The translations under genes and the position numbers were made by a program. Positions 9,506 to 17,953 of a stretch of DNA of 64,000 nt are shown one piece after another. The notes beneath the pieces were generated by a model, which worked only from the letters and a program-made list of their open reading frames with translations, made no database searches and had not been told where the DNA came from. Source of the DNA: Bifidobacterium sp. WK041_4_12. Its GTDB lineage: Bacteria; Actinomycetota; Actinomycetes; Actinomycetales; Bifidobacteriaceae. The first letter of the stretch is position 1. Each line of letters begins with the position of its first letter. The stretch lies in contig NZ_CP129674.1 of NCBI RefSeq assembly GCF_041080795.1, forward strand, positions 1,178,001 through 1,242,000, written 5' to 3'.

Positions 9506-10183
9506 ATGAATCATTACGATACTTCTCTAGACAACGATACTTCTCAAGACCAAGGCGTACAGCACAGGGAAGGTGCAACGGCACCATCCCAGGCTGGAAC
9601 GAATGCAGACACGCTCGATGAACAGTTGCAGTCAAGGGTGAGAACTCGGCTGAACGAAGTCCTGAACTCGCCTGCGACAGATGCCGAAATCAAGCTTGTC
9701 GAGCGGCAGTTGACGCGCTATCCACGCGGCATGATCGCGGTTGGTGCGCGATGCAGATGTGGAAGACCGCTGGCAGTGGTGACTCGACCGTTGCTGCAAG
9801 GGTCCATTCCATTTCCAACGACTTTCTATCTCACCAGTCCCGAGGCAGTGAAGGCAGTATCCAGCCTTGAAGCTGACGGAACGATGAAGCAACTCTCAGA
9901 GCAGATCGAAGAGGATCAGGAGCTGAAAGAAGCCTACGAACAGGCTCATCTGGCTTATCTGGCCTTCAGATCGCAACTCGCGGAACTGCTTGGCGATGAT
10001 GATGGCCATATCAGGGGGATCAGCGCAGGGGGCATGCCTGTCCGTGTGAAATGTCTGCATGCGCTGGTGGGGCAGAGCCTGTGCATGGGCTCTGGAGTCA
10101 ATCCAATCGGCGATATGGCTCTGAACATGGTAGCTGCAGCAGGACGCTTCGACCGTAACCTGTGCCGGTGCAGCATTCTGTGA
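9506..10183 (+). CDS. DUF501 domain protein
   Basis: Protein of 225 residues carrying the DUF501 core: RYPRGMIAVGARCRCGRPLA followed by a PFPTTFYLTSP segment, and a C-terminal half with conserved VKCLHALVGQSL and GVNPIGDMA motifs and several Cys residues. The family has no established biochemical role; its persistent place between the divIC-like gene and ppx in Actinobacteria is the main functional hint. Residues 1-45 are poorly conserved and acidic. A bidirectional terminator separates it from the convergent xylulokinase gene. Confidence 0.85.
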   Translation: MNHYDTSLDNDTSQDQGVQHREGATAPSQAGTNADTLDEQLQSRVRTRLNEVLNSPATDAEIKLVERQLTRYPRGMIAVGARCRCGRPLAVVTRPLLQGSIPFPTTFYLTSPEAVKAVSSLEADGTMKQLSEQIEEDQELKEAYEQAHLAYLAFRSQLAELLGDDDGHIRGISAGGMPVRVKCLHALVGQSLCMGSGVNPIGDMALNMVAAAGRFDRNLCRCSIL

Positions 10184-10216
10184 TATTTGCTGTGTCAGGC
10201 TCAGTCAATGCGAGCA

Positions 10217-10255
10217 GGGCTGCAACGTTCACGTTCACCGTGGAAGTTGCAGCCC
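10217..10255. terminator. Bidirectional terminator between DUF501 gene and xylB
   Basis: GGGCTGCAAC (10217-10226) and GTTGCAGCCC (10246-10255) form a perfect 10-bp stem with a 19-nt loop between two convergent genes. Confidence 0.7.
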
Positions 10256-10284
10256 TTGCCTGTGTTGTTGCCGTTGCTGGAATA

Positions 10285-11778
10285 TCAGCCGCGATAGCTT
10301 GCGTATTGTTGGAATACGTCGTTGTTTGCTTCGCCGGATAGCGTCTCGTCGATTGCAACGGGCCATTCCGGTGCCTGATCCAAGCCGTCAAGAACCCATG
10401 CTGCCTGACGTGCCGCACCAATGGCCACGTATTCATCGGGATGTGGCAATGTGACCTCTGACCCAAGAATCGAGGGAAGCAGCGTGCGCACTGCTGGAGT
10501 TTTCGATCCGCCACCGATCAGCAGTATGCGTGTGACATCCACGCCGAGTCCCTCGATCAATTCGAGGCAATCTCGCTGCGTGCACAGCAACGATTCGACA
10601 AAGGCACGGGCTATGTTCTCAGGCTTGACGTTGCTCATGGTCATGCCATGCAAGGTTCCTGTAGCCTCCGGTCGGTTCGGCGTGCGCTCACCGTCAAAAT
10701 ACGGAATCAAGGTGATGCCCTCTGCTCCAGGCTTCGACTGCAACGCTAGATCAGAAAGTTGCTGATAGTCGACGCTGAGCATCGATCGTCCTGCATCGAT
10801 GATCCTCGATCCATTGATGGTGCAGGCCAACGGCAGCCAGTGGTCGGTGCAATCGGCAAAACCGGTGACCGATGCGCTCATGTCATACACGGGTTCTGAA
10901 GCGATTGCTGCCGCAACGCCTGAAGTGCCCAGCGAGATGGAAACATCCCCAACCTTCATGTTCAATCCCAGCGAAGCCATGGCATTGTCACCGCCGCCAG
11001 GAGCGATGATGCATCCTCCTTCCACGTCTTTTCCTGCGATGGATGGGTCTGCCTTGGCTGCAACGTCGTGTGAGCCGACCAGCTTCGGAAGCGTCACATT
11101 GTCTCTTGCGAATGCCATCTTGAACAGATCCATGCGATACGTGTTGCTGACGGAGTCGAAATAGCCTGTTCCTGAAGCATCCGAGCGGTCGGTGAACAAT
11201 GCATCCAATGCTGCTTCCTTGCCATCTTCGACCGGACCATACCCTGCGATTCTCCAGCTCAGCCATTCGTGAGGAAGGCATACGGCAGCAACCCGATCCG
11301 CATGTTCAAGCTCGTGCTCTGCAACCCAGGCTATCTTGGTGATGGTCAATGAGGCGACCAGAGAGGATCCGACTGCCTTGACCCAGCGTTGGCGTCCTCG
11401 CAGCATGGGGTCGTCGGCAAGATCCTGTTCGTCGGCTGTTTTTTCCGGCTTTCCAAGTTCTGCGACAAGCCGTTCTGCATCTGGTGCAGAACGCGTGTCG
11501 TTCCATAGCAATGCGTCTCGTATCACTCTGCCTTGAGCGTCAAGAAGCACCATGCCGTGCTGCTGGCCGCCGACGGCCAGTGCACTGACATCGTCAAGTC
11601 CTCCAGCCTGCTGTGCCGCTTCGAGAAATGCATCCCACCAGCGTTGTGGATCTACGCTGGTGCCGTTGGGATGCTTCGCCTGCCCAAATCGCACCATTCG
11701 TCCGGTGCCGGCATCAGTGATTCTGACCTTTACCGATTGAGTCGATGTGTCAATGCCTGCAACAAGTACCTGTGTCAT
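10285..11778 (-). CDS. xylB: Xylulokinase (FGGY carbohydrate kinase)
   Basis: Phosphorylates D-xylulose to xylulose 5-phosphate, the direct substrate of the bifidobacterial phosphoketolase pathway. The N-terminal ATPase-fold domain starts VAGIDTSTQSVKV; GGQQHGMVLLD, PHEWLSWRIAG, the PYFDGERTPNRPEATG sugar-binding stretch and the C-terminal LLIGGGSKTPAVRTLL are FGGY hallmarks and fit XylB best. Length 497 residues is normal. Start ATG 11778 is chosen because FGGY kinases begin right before the GIDTST motif; the 15 extra codons upstream look non-coding. It is on the opposite strand, between DUF501 and ppx, genes usually adjacent in this phylum. Confidence 0.92.
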   Translation of the reverse strand: MTQVLVAGIDTSTQSVKVRITDAGTGRMVRFGQAKHPNGTSVDPQRWWDAFLEAAQQAGGLDDVSALAVGGQQHGMVLLDAQGRVIRDALLWNDTRSAPDAERLVAELGKPEKTADEQDLADDPMLRGRQRWVKAVGSSLVASLTITKIAWVAEHELEHADRVAAVCLPHEWLSWRIAGYGPVEDGKEAALDALFTDRSDASGTGYFDSVSNTYRMDLFKMAFARDNVTLPKLVGSHDVAAKADPSIAGKDVEGGCIIAPGGGDNAMASLGLNMKVGDVSISLGTSGVAAAIASEPVYDMSASVTGFADCTDHWLPLACTINGSRIIDAGRSMLSVDYQQLSDLALQSKPGAEGITLIPYFDGERTPNRPEATGTLHGMTMSNVKPENIARAFVESLLCTQRDCLELIEGLGVDVTRILLIGGGSKTPAVRTLLPSILGSEVTLPHPDEYVAIGAARQAAWVLDGLDQAPEWPVAIDETLSGEANNDVFQQYASYRG

Positions 11779-12069
11779 GAATTTTCCCCTTGGTGTGCTG
11801 TCAGAAGGGGAATAAGGCCTCAACGCAACTTTAATTTCCCCAGTTCCTGAACCATTTCATTATATTCCGCTACAGGCCAAGAATGCCGTTGGAATAATGC
11901 ATGTTGTGTGATGTCAGACTTGGCAATACTATGCGACTGCAATGGATGAACGCCGCCATGAGCATGATGATGACTATGCTGAATGATGCCGAGCAGCGTT
12001 ACACTCGGATCATGTGTGAGATGCATGGTTGAGCTTCACATACGAAGAGCATTGTTGGAGGAGAAGCTG

Positions 12070-13116
12070 ATGGATTCAGTGACCATAGCCGGAGTAGACT
12101 GCGGCACCAATTCGATACGACTGATGATTGCCGAGGTCGATGCGCATGGGCTGCATGTGGTCACGCCGCGAATCCTGCGAATCATCAGGCTTGGCGAGGG
12201 TGTCGATAAGAACCGCCGATTCTCCGATGATGCCTTGCAGCGTGCGTATGCGGCAGTAAGGGAATTTGCAGAGGTCTTGAGCAGACAGCATGTCGACAGT
12301 CTGCGTTTCGTGGCTACGTCAGCGACGCGCGATGCCGCGAATCGCAATGAGTTCGAAGATGCTGTCGAGTCAATTCTCGGTGTCAGACCAGAGGTGATTC
12401 CAGGGTCCGAAGAGGCCGCATTGAGTTTTCTGGGAGCTACGGCTACCTTGCATTCGAAACAGAATCAGTCACAGAATCAGTCACAGACACCACCACAGGC
12501 TCATATGCGTGATCACGCACCATATTTGGTGGTCGATCTTGGCGGCGGCTCCACCGAGCTGGTTGTGGGAGGCGATGGCGACGCAGTGCCTGAGTACCAG
12601 GTTCGAGCCGGTTTCTCAATGAACGTCGGCTCTGTGCGCATGACAGAGCGGCATCTACTCGCCGATCCTCCAACAGAGGCGCAAATCGAAGAGGCCACTG
12701 CAGACATCGACGAACACATAGACGAGGCGTTCACCCGTATTCCAGCGCAGGATGTATCAACCATCATTGGCGTCTCAGGTACCGTCACCACCATGAGTGC
12801 CATCGCCATGGGTTGCCAAAGCTATGATCGCCATGCAGTTGATGGTGCACGAATTACTTTCGACGATGTTCTGAAGGCGGATGACCGTGTGCTTCGCATG
12901 AGTCGCAAAGAACGTGGCACGGTAGGGGCGATACATCCTGGGCGAATTGACGTCGTTGGCGGAGGCGCATTGATCTGGACCCGTGTGCTCACCAGGGTCG
13001 CATCGGCTGCAGCAACTCAGGGAAGGCATATCGATTCATTCCTGGCCAGCGAGCACGGTCTTCTGGATGGCATTGTCCTCGATCGCGGTCGAAAGATGCT
13101 TGCAGATAACATCTGA
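12070..13116 (+). CDS. Exopolyphosphatase / guanosine pentaphosphate phosphatase family protein
   Basis: Ppx/GppA-family phosphatase (348 residues) of the ASKHA fold, acting on polyphosphate or pppGpp; which substrate cannot be told here. Visible motifs are AGVDCGTNSIRLMIAEV (phosphate 1), VATSATRDAANRNEF, PGSEEAALSFLGA, VVDLGGGSTELV (phosphate 2) and GVSGTVTTMSAIA. Start ATG 12070 is preceded by GGAGGAGAA. It contains a short Gln/Ser insertion (SKQNQSQNQSQTPPQ) between the two lobes, generated by a small DNA repeat at about 12460-12490. The 291-nt region to xylB (11779-12069) should hold both divergent promoters; I see no distinct operator in it. Confidence 0.9.
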   Translation: MDSVTIAGVDCGTNSIRLMIAEVDAHGLHVVTPRILRIIRLGEGVDKNRRFSDDALQRAYAAVREFAEVLSRQHVDSLRFVATSATRDAANRNEFEDAVESILGVRPEVIPGSEEAALSFLGATATLHSKQNQSQNQSQTPPQAHMRDHAPYLVVDLGGGSTELVVGGDGDAVPEYQVRAGFSMNVGSVRMTERHLLADPPTEAQIEEATADIDEHIDEAFTRIPAQDVSTIIGVSGTVTTMSAIAMGCQSYDRHAVDGARITFDDVLKADDRVLRMSRKERGTVGAIHPGRIDVVGGGALIWTRVLTRVASAAATQGRHIDSFLASEHGLLDGIVLDRGRKMLADNI

Positions 13117-13306
13117 TTCCGTAGTGGCGAGACGGTAAACGCATCTGACATGGGATTATCGTGTGCTTACCTTGTCGATGGTAAATACGACAACTCACGC
13201 AGACCCACTGGAGGTTCTGCGCACTTGGAGTCGTCACCATTGAACTGGATATTTGGCTAACAGGCAGAATCTTTGAAACAATTCGAAGCAGTCAATATGT
13301 ATAAAG

Positions 13307-13334
13307 TCGATATATATATATCGATATATATCGA
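13307..13334. promoter_or_regulatory. Nested AT palindromes before the oxidoreductase gene
   Basis: Two overlapping perfect palindromes, TCGATATATATATATCGA (13307-13324) and TCGATATATATCGA (13321-13334), lie 43-70 nt upstream of the ATG at 13377. They could be a repressor site or simply an AT microsatellite. The rest of the 260-nt gap shows no clear gene. Confidence 0.5.
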
Positions 13335-13376
13335 TCTCATGCAAGTACATCTACGTATTTCGCCGAAAGGAACACC

Positions 13377-13988
13377 ATGAAAGTTCTTGCCATTACGAGT
13401 AATCCCAAAACTGATAGCCTCACCAATGCCGTGGCCGATGCATTTCTCAACGGTGCGACGGCCTCGGGTGCCGAGGCAGAACTGCTAGACCTGCACCGGA
13501 TCGGTTTCAACCCTGTATATACGAATGAAGACCGTGAGCACTACCTCGGCAGAGCACCGTTTCCTTCGGATGTTGTGCCCTTGCAGGCACAGATTGCAGA
13601 CTCTGATGTCATCGCTGTTGTTTTTCCTATCTACTGGTATGCGATGCCCGCGATGATGAAAGGCTTCTTTGAACGAGTGCTATGCCGTGGCTTCGCCTAC
13701 AGAAGAGACGGACTGCCAGGAGCTCTTGTCGGCAAAACAGTGAGGATATTCGTGCTGTGTGGGGATAGCGAGGAATGGTATCGGACAAGTGGCATGGATG
13801 ACGCTCTGCAGTTGCAAATATGCGAGCGTACCTTCAAACACTACTGCCGGGTTGACGATGTCGAATTGCATTATGTTGACGGTCTCATCATGGGCGATGA
13901 CAGTCATGAGGCGATTGAATCAGCGAATGCTCAGCTTCGTCAGATTCGCATAATGGGGGAGACCATTACTGCATCTCACAGCAGCTAA
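13377..13988 (+). CDS. NAD(P)H-dependent flavodoxin-fold oxidoreductase
   Basis: A 203-residue flavodoxin-like fold protein of the NAD(P)H dehydrogenase (quinone)/ MdaB-KefF-like group. The N-terminus MKVLAITSNPKTDSLTNAV binds FMN/FAD phosphate; DSDVIAVVFPIYWYAMPAMM followed by KGFFERVLCRGFAY is the conserved flavin-facing loop. Likely reduces quinones or xenobiotics using NAD(P)H. The ribosome site is CGAAAGGAACACC before ATG 13377. The AT-rich palindrome upstream suggests local control. No partner gene is adjacent; a hairpin follows at 14029-14063. Confidence 0.85.
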   Translation: MKVLAITSNPKTDSLTNAVADAFLNGATASGAEAELLDLHRIGFNPVYTNEDREHYLGRAPFPSDVVPLQAQIADSDVIAVVFPIYWYAMPAMMKGFFERVLCRGFAYRRDGLPGALVGKTVRIFVLCGDSEEWYRTSGMDDALQLQICERTFKHYCRVDDVELHYVDGLIMGDDSHEAIESANAQLRQIRIMGETITASHSS

Positions 13989-14028
13989 CCTTTCTGAAAC
14001 ATGGTTGCGGTTAAGTTGTCTCAAGTCT

Positions 14029-14063
14029 TTCGCCGATACGCTGGCTATGCCCGTATCGGCGAA
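14029..14063. terminator. Hairpin after the oxidoreductase gene
   Basis: TTCGCCGATAC and GTATCGGCGAA form an 11-bp perfect stem with a 13-nt loop; there is no T-run, so termination would be non-canonical. Confidence 0.5.
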
Positions 14064-14116
14064 GGGCACCACAAGCGCAACTATGGCTTGTACTGTTCAG
14101 ACTAAGGTGGTACTTC

Positions 14117-14713
14117 TTGGAACGTCAGTCAGTGGAACACAGTCACGAGCAAGAGGCAGGTCGCGATTCAGCGGCAGAGCATGTTTCAGAAGCAGAGCGT
14201 GTTTCAGAAACAGAGCGTAATGATGCTGCGGTACAGGCTGTGTTAACGAATCCCAAGGTTATGTTGGTGCGGGCTGCACTTGCCGAACATGGATATACCG
14301 ATCACATTCGTGTGTTCAGTGAGGCGACAAGGACTGCCGCTCAAGCCGCTGAAGCATGTGGTTGCTCGATTGGCGCAATTGCCAACAGTCTCGTGTTTCG
14401 TTGCGACAACGAGCCACTGCTGATTCTGACATCAGGAGCGCATCGAGTCGACGTGCGGTATGTGCAGCACCAGCTCGGCAGTGGCAAACTCCATCGTGCC
14501 GATGCTGAATTTGTGTTGGAACAGACGGGGCAGGTCATAGGAGGAGTGGCGCCACTGGGTCACAGTCGGGCGATAAGAACGATTCTTGACACGTCCTTAG
14601 CGCAATTTCCAGAAATCTGGGCTGCAGCCGGTCATCCCAACACAGTCTTCCGTACAAGCTACGCGGATTTGCTGGCGTATACAGGAGCGATGGAAATGCC
14701 CGTTGCTCCATAA
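14117..14713 (+). CDS. YbaK/EbsC-type aminoacyl-tRNA deacylase
   Basis: Predicted editing domain that hydrolyses mischarged aminoacyl-tRNA, typically Cys-tRNA(Pro), in trans. Residues from about 50 carry the family pattern: HIRVFSEATRTAAQAAEACG, IANSLVFRC, then the catalytic-site region LILTSGAHRVD, and TGQVIGGVAPLGH near the C-terminus. The start is TTG 14117 with AAGGTGG 7 nt upstream. The N-terminal extension (about 45 residues, His/Glu-rich) has no homology to the domain and includes an imperfect 18-bp duplication encoding AEHVSE / AERVSE, so a later start inside it cannot be excluded. Confidence 0.85.
   Translation: MERQSVEHSHEQEAGRDSAAEHVSEAERVSETERNDAAVQAVLTNPKVMLVRAALAEHGYTDHIRVFSEATRTAAQAAEACGCSIGAIANSLVFRCDNEPLLILTSGAHRVDVRYVQHQLGSGKLHRADAEFVLEQTGQVIGGVAPLGHSRAIRTILDTSLAQFPEIWAAAGHPNTVFRTSYADLLAYTGAMEMPVAP
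14174..14217 (+). repeat. Imperfect 18-bp tandem repeat inside the deacylase gene
   Basis: GCAGAGC(A/G)TGTTTCAGAA occurs at 14174-14191 and 14192-14209, followed by a partial third unit. It encodes repeated AE-V-SE residues and keeps the frame. Confidence 0.75.
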
Positions 14714-14937
14714 ACACTTGTGTGAACTTTGGAAACTGTGTTATGGAGAATAGCGATTATGCAAACCATTGTGCAAACCACTATGCAAACCGGAATAGTG
14801 GCAAGGGACTCTAATGGACTCCTATTAAGCGGGCGAGCATGGTCTGCTGGTTGGAATTATGCTTGATTGTTGACGCGCCTACTGCAAAACGCTGCAAACG
14901 TGGCATAATACTCAGGGTGGTCGTTGCTAGCGGCCAT

Positions 14938-15018
14938 GCCCCAGTGGCGAAACGGTATACGCATCGGACTTAAAATCCGACGTCGCAAGACATGTGGGTT
15001 CGATTCCCACCTGGGGCA
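14938..15018 (+). tRNA. tRNA-Leu(TAA)
   Basis: Acceptor arms GCCCCAG / CTGGGGC, anticodon stem TCGGA/TCCGA around loop CTTAAAA (anticodon TAA), a long class II variable arm (GTC-GCAA-GAC), T-arm GTGGG-TTCGATT-CCCAC and discriminator A. CCA is not encoded. Confidence 0.95.
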
Positions 15019-15092
15019 CCCGTCATTGATGGTACAGGCGGTTGCAGATGCTAAGCTTCATTGCACAGCGTCACAGTTGAGATGAGGTTCAT

Positions 15093-15776
15093 GTGTCCAA
15101 GTCATTAGACAAAGCAAAAGTCCACCAGAAACAAGAACATCAGAAACAAGAACATCAGAAACAAGAACATCAGAAACAAGAACATCAGAAACAAGAACAT
15201 CAGAAACAAGAACATCCGATACCAGTCCATAAGGTTCCAGAAATACTGACGCAGGTAATCTGTGCCGCTGCGTTGCTGTGCATTGGAGAAATCATCTGTG
15301 CGCCATTCATACTCGCTATGGCCACCAACACAGGGATCGCACTGGTGCCATGGATCTGCATTGCGAGCATGCTGGCTGTGTTCTTCTGCTATACGGTCGG
15401 TTTCGCTCTGTTCTGGGCCATTGACTACGTTTCCATGCAAATCAAAGAGTCGCTGCGTGCCCGTTTGGCACCGGTGATTTTCGGGCTTGGTGGATTCATC
15501 GCATACGCCACCTGGGGATATTTCGTCATACCAGCGATCTTTGATTCCTTGCTTGCCGGCATCGATGCAGAGCCTCTCTCCGTCTCACAGCGTCTGGCTG
15601 TCGGATTCAATTGCGCGGTGTTGGGTTTCGTGGCATGGTTCGTCGCCAAAATCGTCGCTCCACGGTTCTCCGAGCGCCTTGCTCCGGTCGTCGTGACTGG
15701 TGTCATCACCTTGGTTCTTGCGGCGCTTGGAGTGTTTTACATGGTCATGATATTCACGTACATTGCCCATGCTTGA
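15093..15776 (+). CDS. Membrane protein with N-terminal QKQEH repeats
   Basis: Unrecognised 227-residue protein. Residues 12-41 are six perfect copies of QKQEH encoded by a 15-bp DNA repeat; they give a very hydrophilic, probably cytoplasmic extension. The remainder has about five hydrophobic segments (VICAAALLCIGEIICAPFIL, a segment around WICIASMLAVFFCYTVGF, a segment around VIFGLGGFIAYATWGYFVI, AVLGFVAWFVAKI, VVVTGVITLVLAALGVFYM). Start is GTG 15093 after GATGAGG. No function can be assigned. It stands alone between tRNA-Leu and the FKBP gene. Confidence 0.75.
   Translation: MSKSLDKAKVHQKQEHQKQEHQKQEHQKQEHQKQEHQKQEHPIPVHKVPEILTQVICAAALLCIGEIICAPFILAMATNTGIALVPWICIASMLAVFFCYTVGFALFWAIDYVSMQIKESLRARLAPVIFGLGGFIAYATWGYFVIPAIFDSLLAGIDAEPLSVSQRLAVGFNCAVLGFVAWFVAKIVAPRFSERLAPVVVTGVITLVLAALGVFYMVMIFTYIAHA
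15126..15215 (+). repeat. Six perfect 15-bp tandem repeats
   Basis: CAGAAACAAGAACAT repeated six times without a mismatch, in frame within the membrane protein gene at 15093. Unit length is a multiple of three, so copy-number change alters protein length, not frame. Confidence 0.95.
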
Positions 15777-15905
15777 GTTCGCAATGTCAGTCTTGCACAT
15801 GCTGTTGGGATTGCGAAATCTTGCTTGCTCAACACGGATTGAGTTTGTGATATTGGCTAAAAGGTAATACCGTAGAACTTTGTTATTGTAAGGCAAGGAG
15901 AACTT

Positions 15906-16313
15906 ATGTCAGACGCGAATATGCCCAAGGTCGCTCAAGATTTCGGTCAACGACCAACCATCGAGTTTGATGGCGAAGCTCCCAGCGGTTTGAAATCCGT
16001 TGAGCTGGTTGCAGGCACGGGTCCTGTGGTTCGCAAGGGCGATACCGTGACCGTAAACTATCATGGCGTCACCTGGGGCTCCGAAAAGCCATTTGATTCA
16101 AGTTTCGACCGTCATGAGCCGGCAAGCTTCCCCATTGGTGTCGGGCGTGTTATCAAGGGTTGGGATCAAACGGTTCCCGGCCACAATGTCGGTTCTCGCC
16201 TTCTAGTGAGTATCCCACCCGAGTATGGCTACGGAACGCAGGGCGTGCCCCAGGCTGGAATCGGTGGAACGGATACGCTCGTATTTGTCGTTGACATCAT
16301 TTCAACACGCTGA
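15906..16313 (+). CDS. FKBP-type peptidyl-prolyl cis-trans isomerase
   Basis: Single-domain 135-residue FKBP. Residues 40-135 show the fold in order: GDTVTVNYHGVTW, FDSSFDRHEPASFPIGVGRV, IKGWDQTVPGHNVGSRLLVS, IPPEYGYG and DTLVFVVDII. The active-site aromatic residues (Tyr, Phe, Trp, Tyr) are retained, so it should be an active prolyl isomerase. There is no signal peptide, which points to the cytosol. The AAGGAG ribosome site is 7 nt before ATG 15906. A compact terminator follows. Confidence 0.93.
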   Translation: MSDANMPKVAQDFGQRPTIEFDGEAPSGLKSVELVAGTGPVVRKGDTVTVNYHGVTWGSEKPFDSSFDRHEPASFPIGVGRVIKGWDQTVPGHNVGSRLLVSIPPEYGYGTQGVPQAGIGGTDTLVFVVDIISTR

Positions 16314-16327
16314 ACACTGAAACAGGG

Positions 16328-16355
16328 GACGTCGGCTGCTGTCGGCGTCTTTTTT
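16328..16355 (+). terminator. Intrinsic terminator after the FKBP gene
   Basis: GACGTCGG..TCGGCGTC stem-loop directly followed by TTTTTT (16350-16355). Confidence 0.8.
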
Positions 16356-16480
16356 GTTATGAGGATGCGGAGCAGGCATCCATGGCGGTGGTCAGACGAA
16401 TCATCATTTCACGCGTTTTTGACACATGGTGTCGAAAACCGTAATACACTTACTGCTCAATACACAATTAAGGAGGAATC

Positions 16481-16960
16481 ATGGCAGAGGAAAAGACCAT
16501 CTTGCTGACACAAGAGGCGTATGACAAGCTCAAGGAGGAGCTTGACCATCGGCAGGGCGAATACCGTGAAGAGATTACGGAGCGTATTGCAACAGCTCGT
16601 GCCGAGGGAGATCTCAGCGAGAATGGTGGCTATCAGGCTGCTCGCGAGGAGCAGGGCAAGAACGAGGGGCGCATCAACGAGCTGATTGTCAAGCTGCGCA
16701 ACACCAAGATTCTCAAGGCTCCCAAGGCGGGTCTGGTGGGCAACGGTTCCATCGTTACGCTTGACCTCGCAGGTAACAAGGTGACATACGTCCTCGGCTC
16801 CCGCGACATTGCGGTAGCGACGGATTACGACGTCATCAGCCCAGAGTCACCGATTGGCGCAGCGATCATGGATGCGAAGCAGGGCGACCAGGTGACCTAC
16901 AAGGCACCAAACGGGCGCGACATCAAGGTCAACATCATCGAATCCAAGCCGCTGAAGTAG
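16481..16960 (+). CDS. greA: Transcription elongation factor GreA
   Basis: Rescues backtracked RNA polymerase by stimulating transcript cleavage. The 159-residue protein has the N-terminal antiparallel coiled coil (LTQEAYDKLKEELDHRQGEY to RINELIVKLRN) with the acidic tip (ARAEGDLSENGGYQAAREEQ), and the C-terminal FKBP-like domain (GSIVTLDLAGNKVTYVLGS, SPIGAAIMDAKQGDQV). AAGGAGG precedes ATG 16481 by 6 nt. It is likely transcribed alone, bounded by terminators at both sides. Confidence 0.97.
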   Translation: MAEEKTILLTQEAYDKLKEELDHRQGEYREEITERIATARAEGDLSENGGYQAAREEQGKNEGRINELIVKLRNTKILKAPKAGLVGNGSIVTLDLAGNKVTYVLGSRDIAVATDYDVISPESPIGAAIMDAKQGDQVTYKAPNGRDIKVNIIESKPLK

Positions 16961-17043
16961 GCATAAAGCTCCTCCTTGATCGGTGTGCCAGGCTGCAAAG
17001 AGTCTGACACCATTGAACAGGCCGAATAACTCAACACGGCAAC

Positions 17044-17086
17044 AACCCAGAACAGGCGCTTCATATAGACCTGTTCTGGGTTTTCC
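17044..17086. terminator. Bidirectional terminator between greA and the hemolysin III gene
   Basis: AACCCAGAACAGG (17044-17056) and CCTGTTCTGGGTT (17070-17082) form a perfect 13-bp stem flanked by T/A tracts, between convergent genes. Confidence 0.85.
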
Positions 17087-17117
17087 TTGCTGGATTGCGA
17101 GAAGCCTTGAAATCTCG

Positions 17118-17828
17118 TCACATGAGACGGCAGATGACAAGATAAATGGCAACCATATGGCATGCGTAACCAGCGATGGTTCCACAATGGAATATTTCAT
17201 GGAAACCGAAGACCTTTGGCCACGGATCCGGCCGTCTCAGAGCATATACGATGGCACCTGCAATGTAGCAGATTCCTCCGGCGACGATGAGCCAGACGAC
17301 TGAAGGCCCTGCCACTGGCGAATTCCAGAAGAGACCGAGGAATGCCACCCCTGACACTCCAAAGATGATGTACACGGCCGTGTACAGCCAGCGCGGAGCG
17401 TTGATCCACACGACGTGAATGATGATCGCTATGGCCGTGCTGGTCCACATGCCAGCGAGAATGATGTTTCTCCACAATGGTGCGAGCGCAAACGATGAAG
17501 GCGTATAGGTTCCAGCAATCAAGAGAAATATGTTGACGTGGTCGAACCGACGCAGCAAGACGGTAAGCCTTGGAGACCAATTGCCAAGATGATACAGAGC
17601 GGAATTTGCGAAGAGAACCAAGGAACACGTCATGAAGATCGCACATGCCCATTTCAGTGCGGCAGTCGGACTGAGGCATATGAGAACAATGCCAGCGGCC
17701 AATGCTAGGGGTGTCGCTCCCGCATGAATCCATCCGCGCAACAACGGTTTCTCCCGGCCGTGCACGTCCAGTCGGGGCGTACGAGTCTTTTTCGTGTCAG
17801 ATGGGTCAATGTGAACTTGCGCTGGCAT
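17118..17828 (-). CDS. Hemolysin III / TrhA family membrane protein
   Basis: Seven-helix membrane protein of the PAQR/hemolysin III superfamily, 236 residues. After a basic N-terminus the characteristic pattern is visible: SALYHLGNW with the zinc-type Ser/His, FDHVNIFLLIAGTYTPSSF with Asp-His, and near the C-terminus GFHEIFHCGTIAGYACHMVAIYL with the His residues. The bacterial members are proposed to act in membrane energetics or lipid homeostasis; the hemolysin name is historical. It is convergent with greA and divergent from the PdtaS-like kinase gene. Start ATG 17828 is preceded by a GGAGGTAAGG-type ribosome site. Confidence 0.9.
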   Translation of the reverse strand: MPAQVHIDPSDTKKTRTPRLDVHGREKPLLRGWIHAGATPLALAAGIVLICLSPTAALKWACAIFMTCSLVLFANSALYHLGNWSPRLTVLLRRFDHVNIFLLIAGTYTPSSFALAPLWRNIILAGMWTSTAIAIIIHVVWINAPRWLYTAVYIIFGVSGVAFLGLFWNSPVAGPSVVWLIVAGGICYIAGAIVYALRRPDPWPKVFGFHEIFHCGTIAGYACHMVAIYLVICRLM

Positions 17829-17953
17829 GCCTTACCTCCAGAACTTACGATAGCGTAACCTACGATACCGTAAGTTAGTTCAGAATGGGAATCCAGTTCA
17901 CCGTCCGCGTTTCCAGGAAGCGCGAAGTGCGCAGTCATCATTATGATGGAGAC

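Noticed and set aside
15126..15215. CRISPR array
   Set aside because: The units are contiguous 15-bp tandem repeats without spacers and lie in frame inside a gene.
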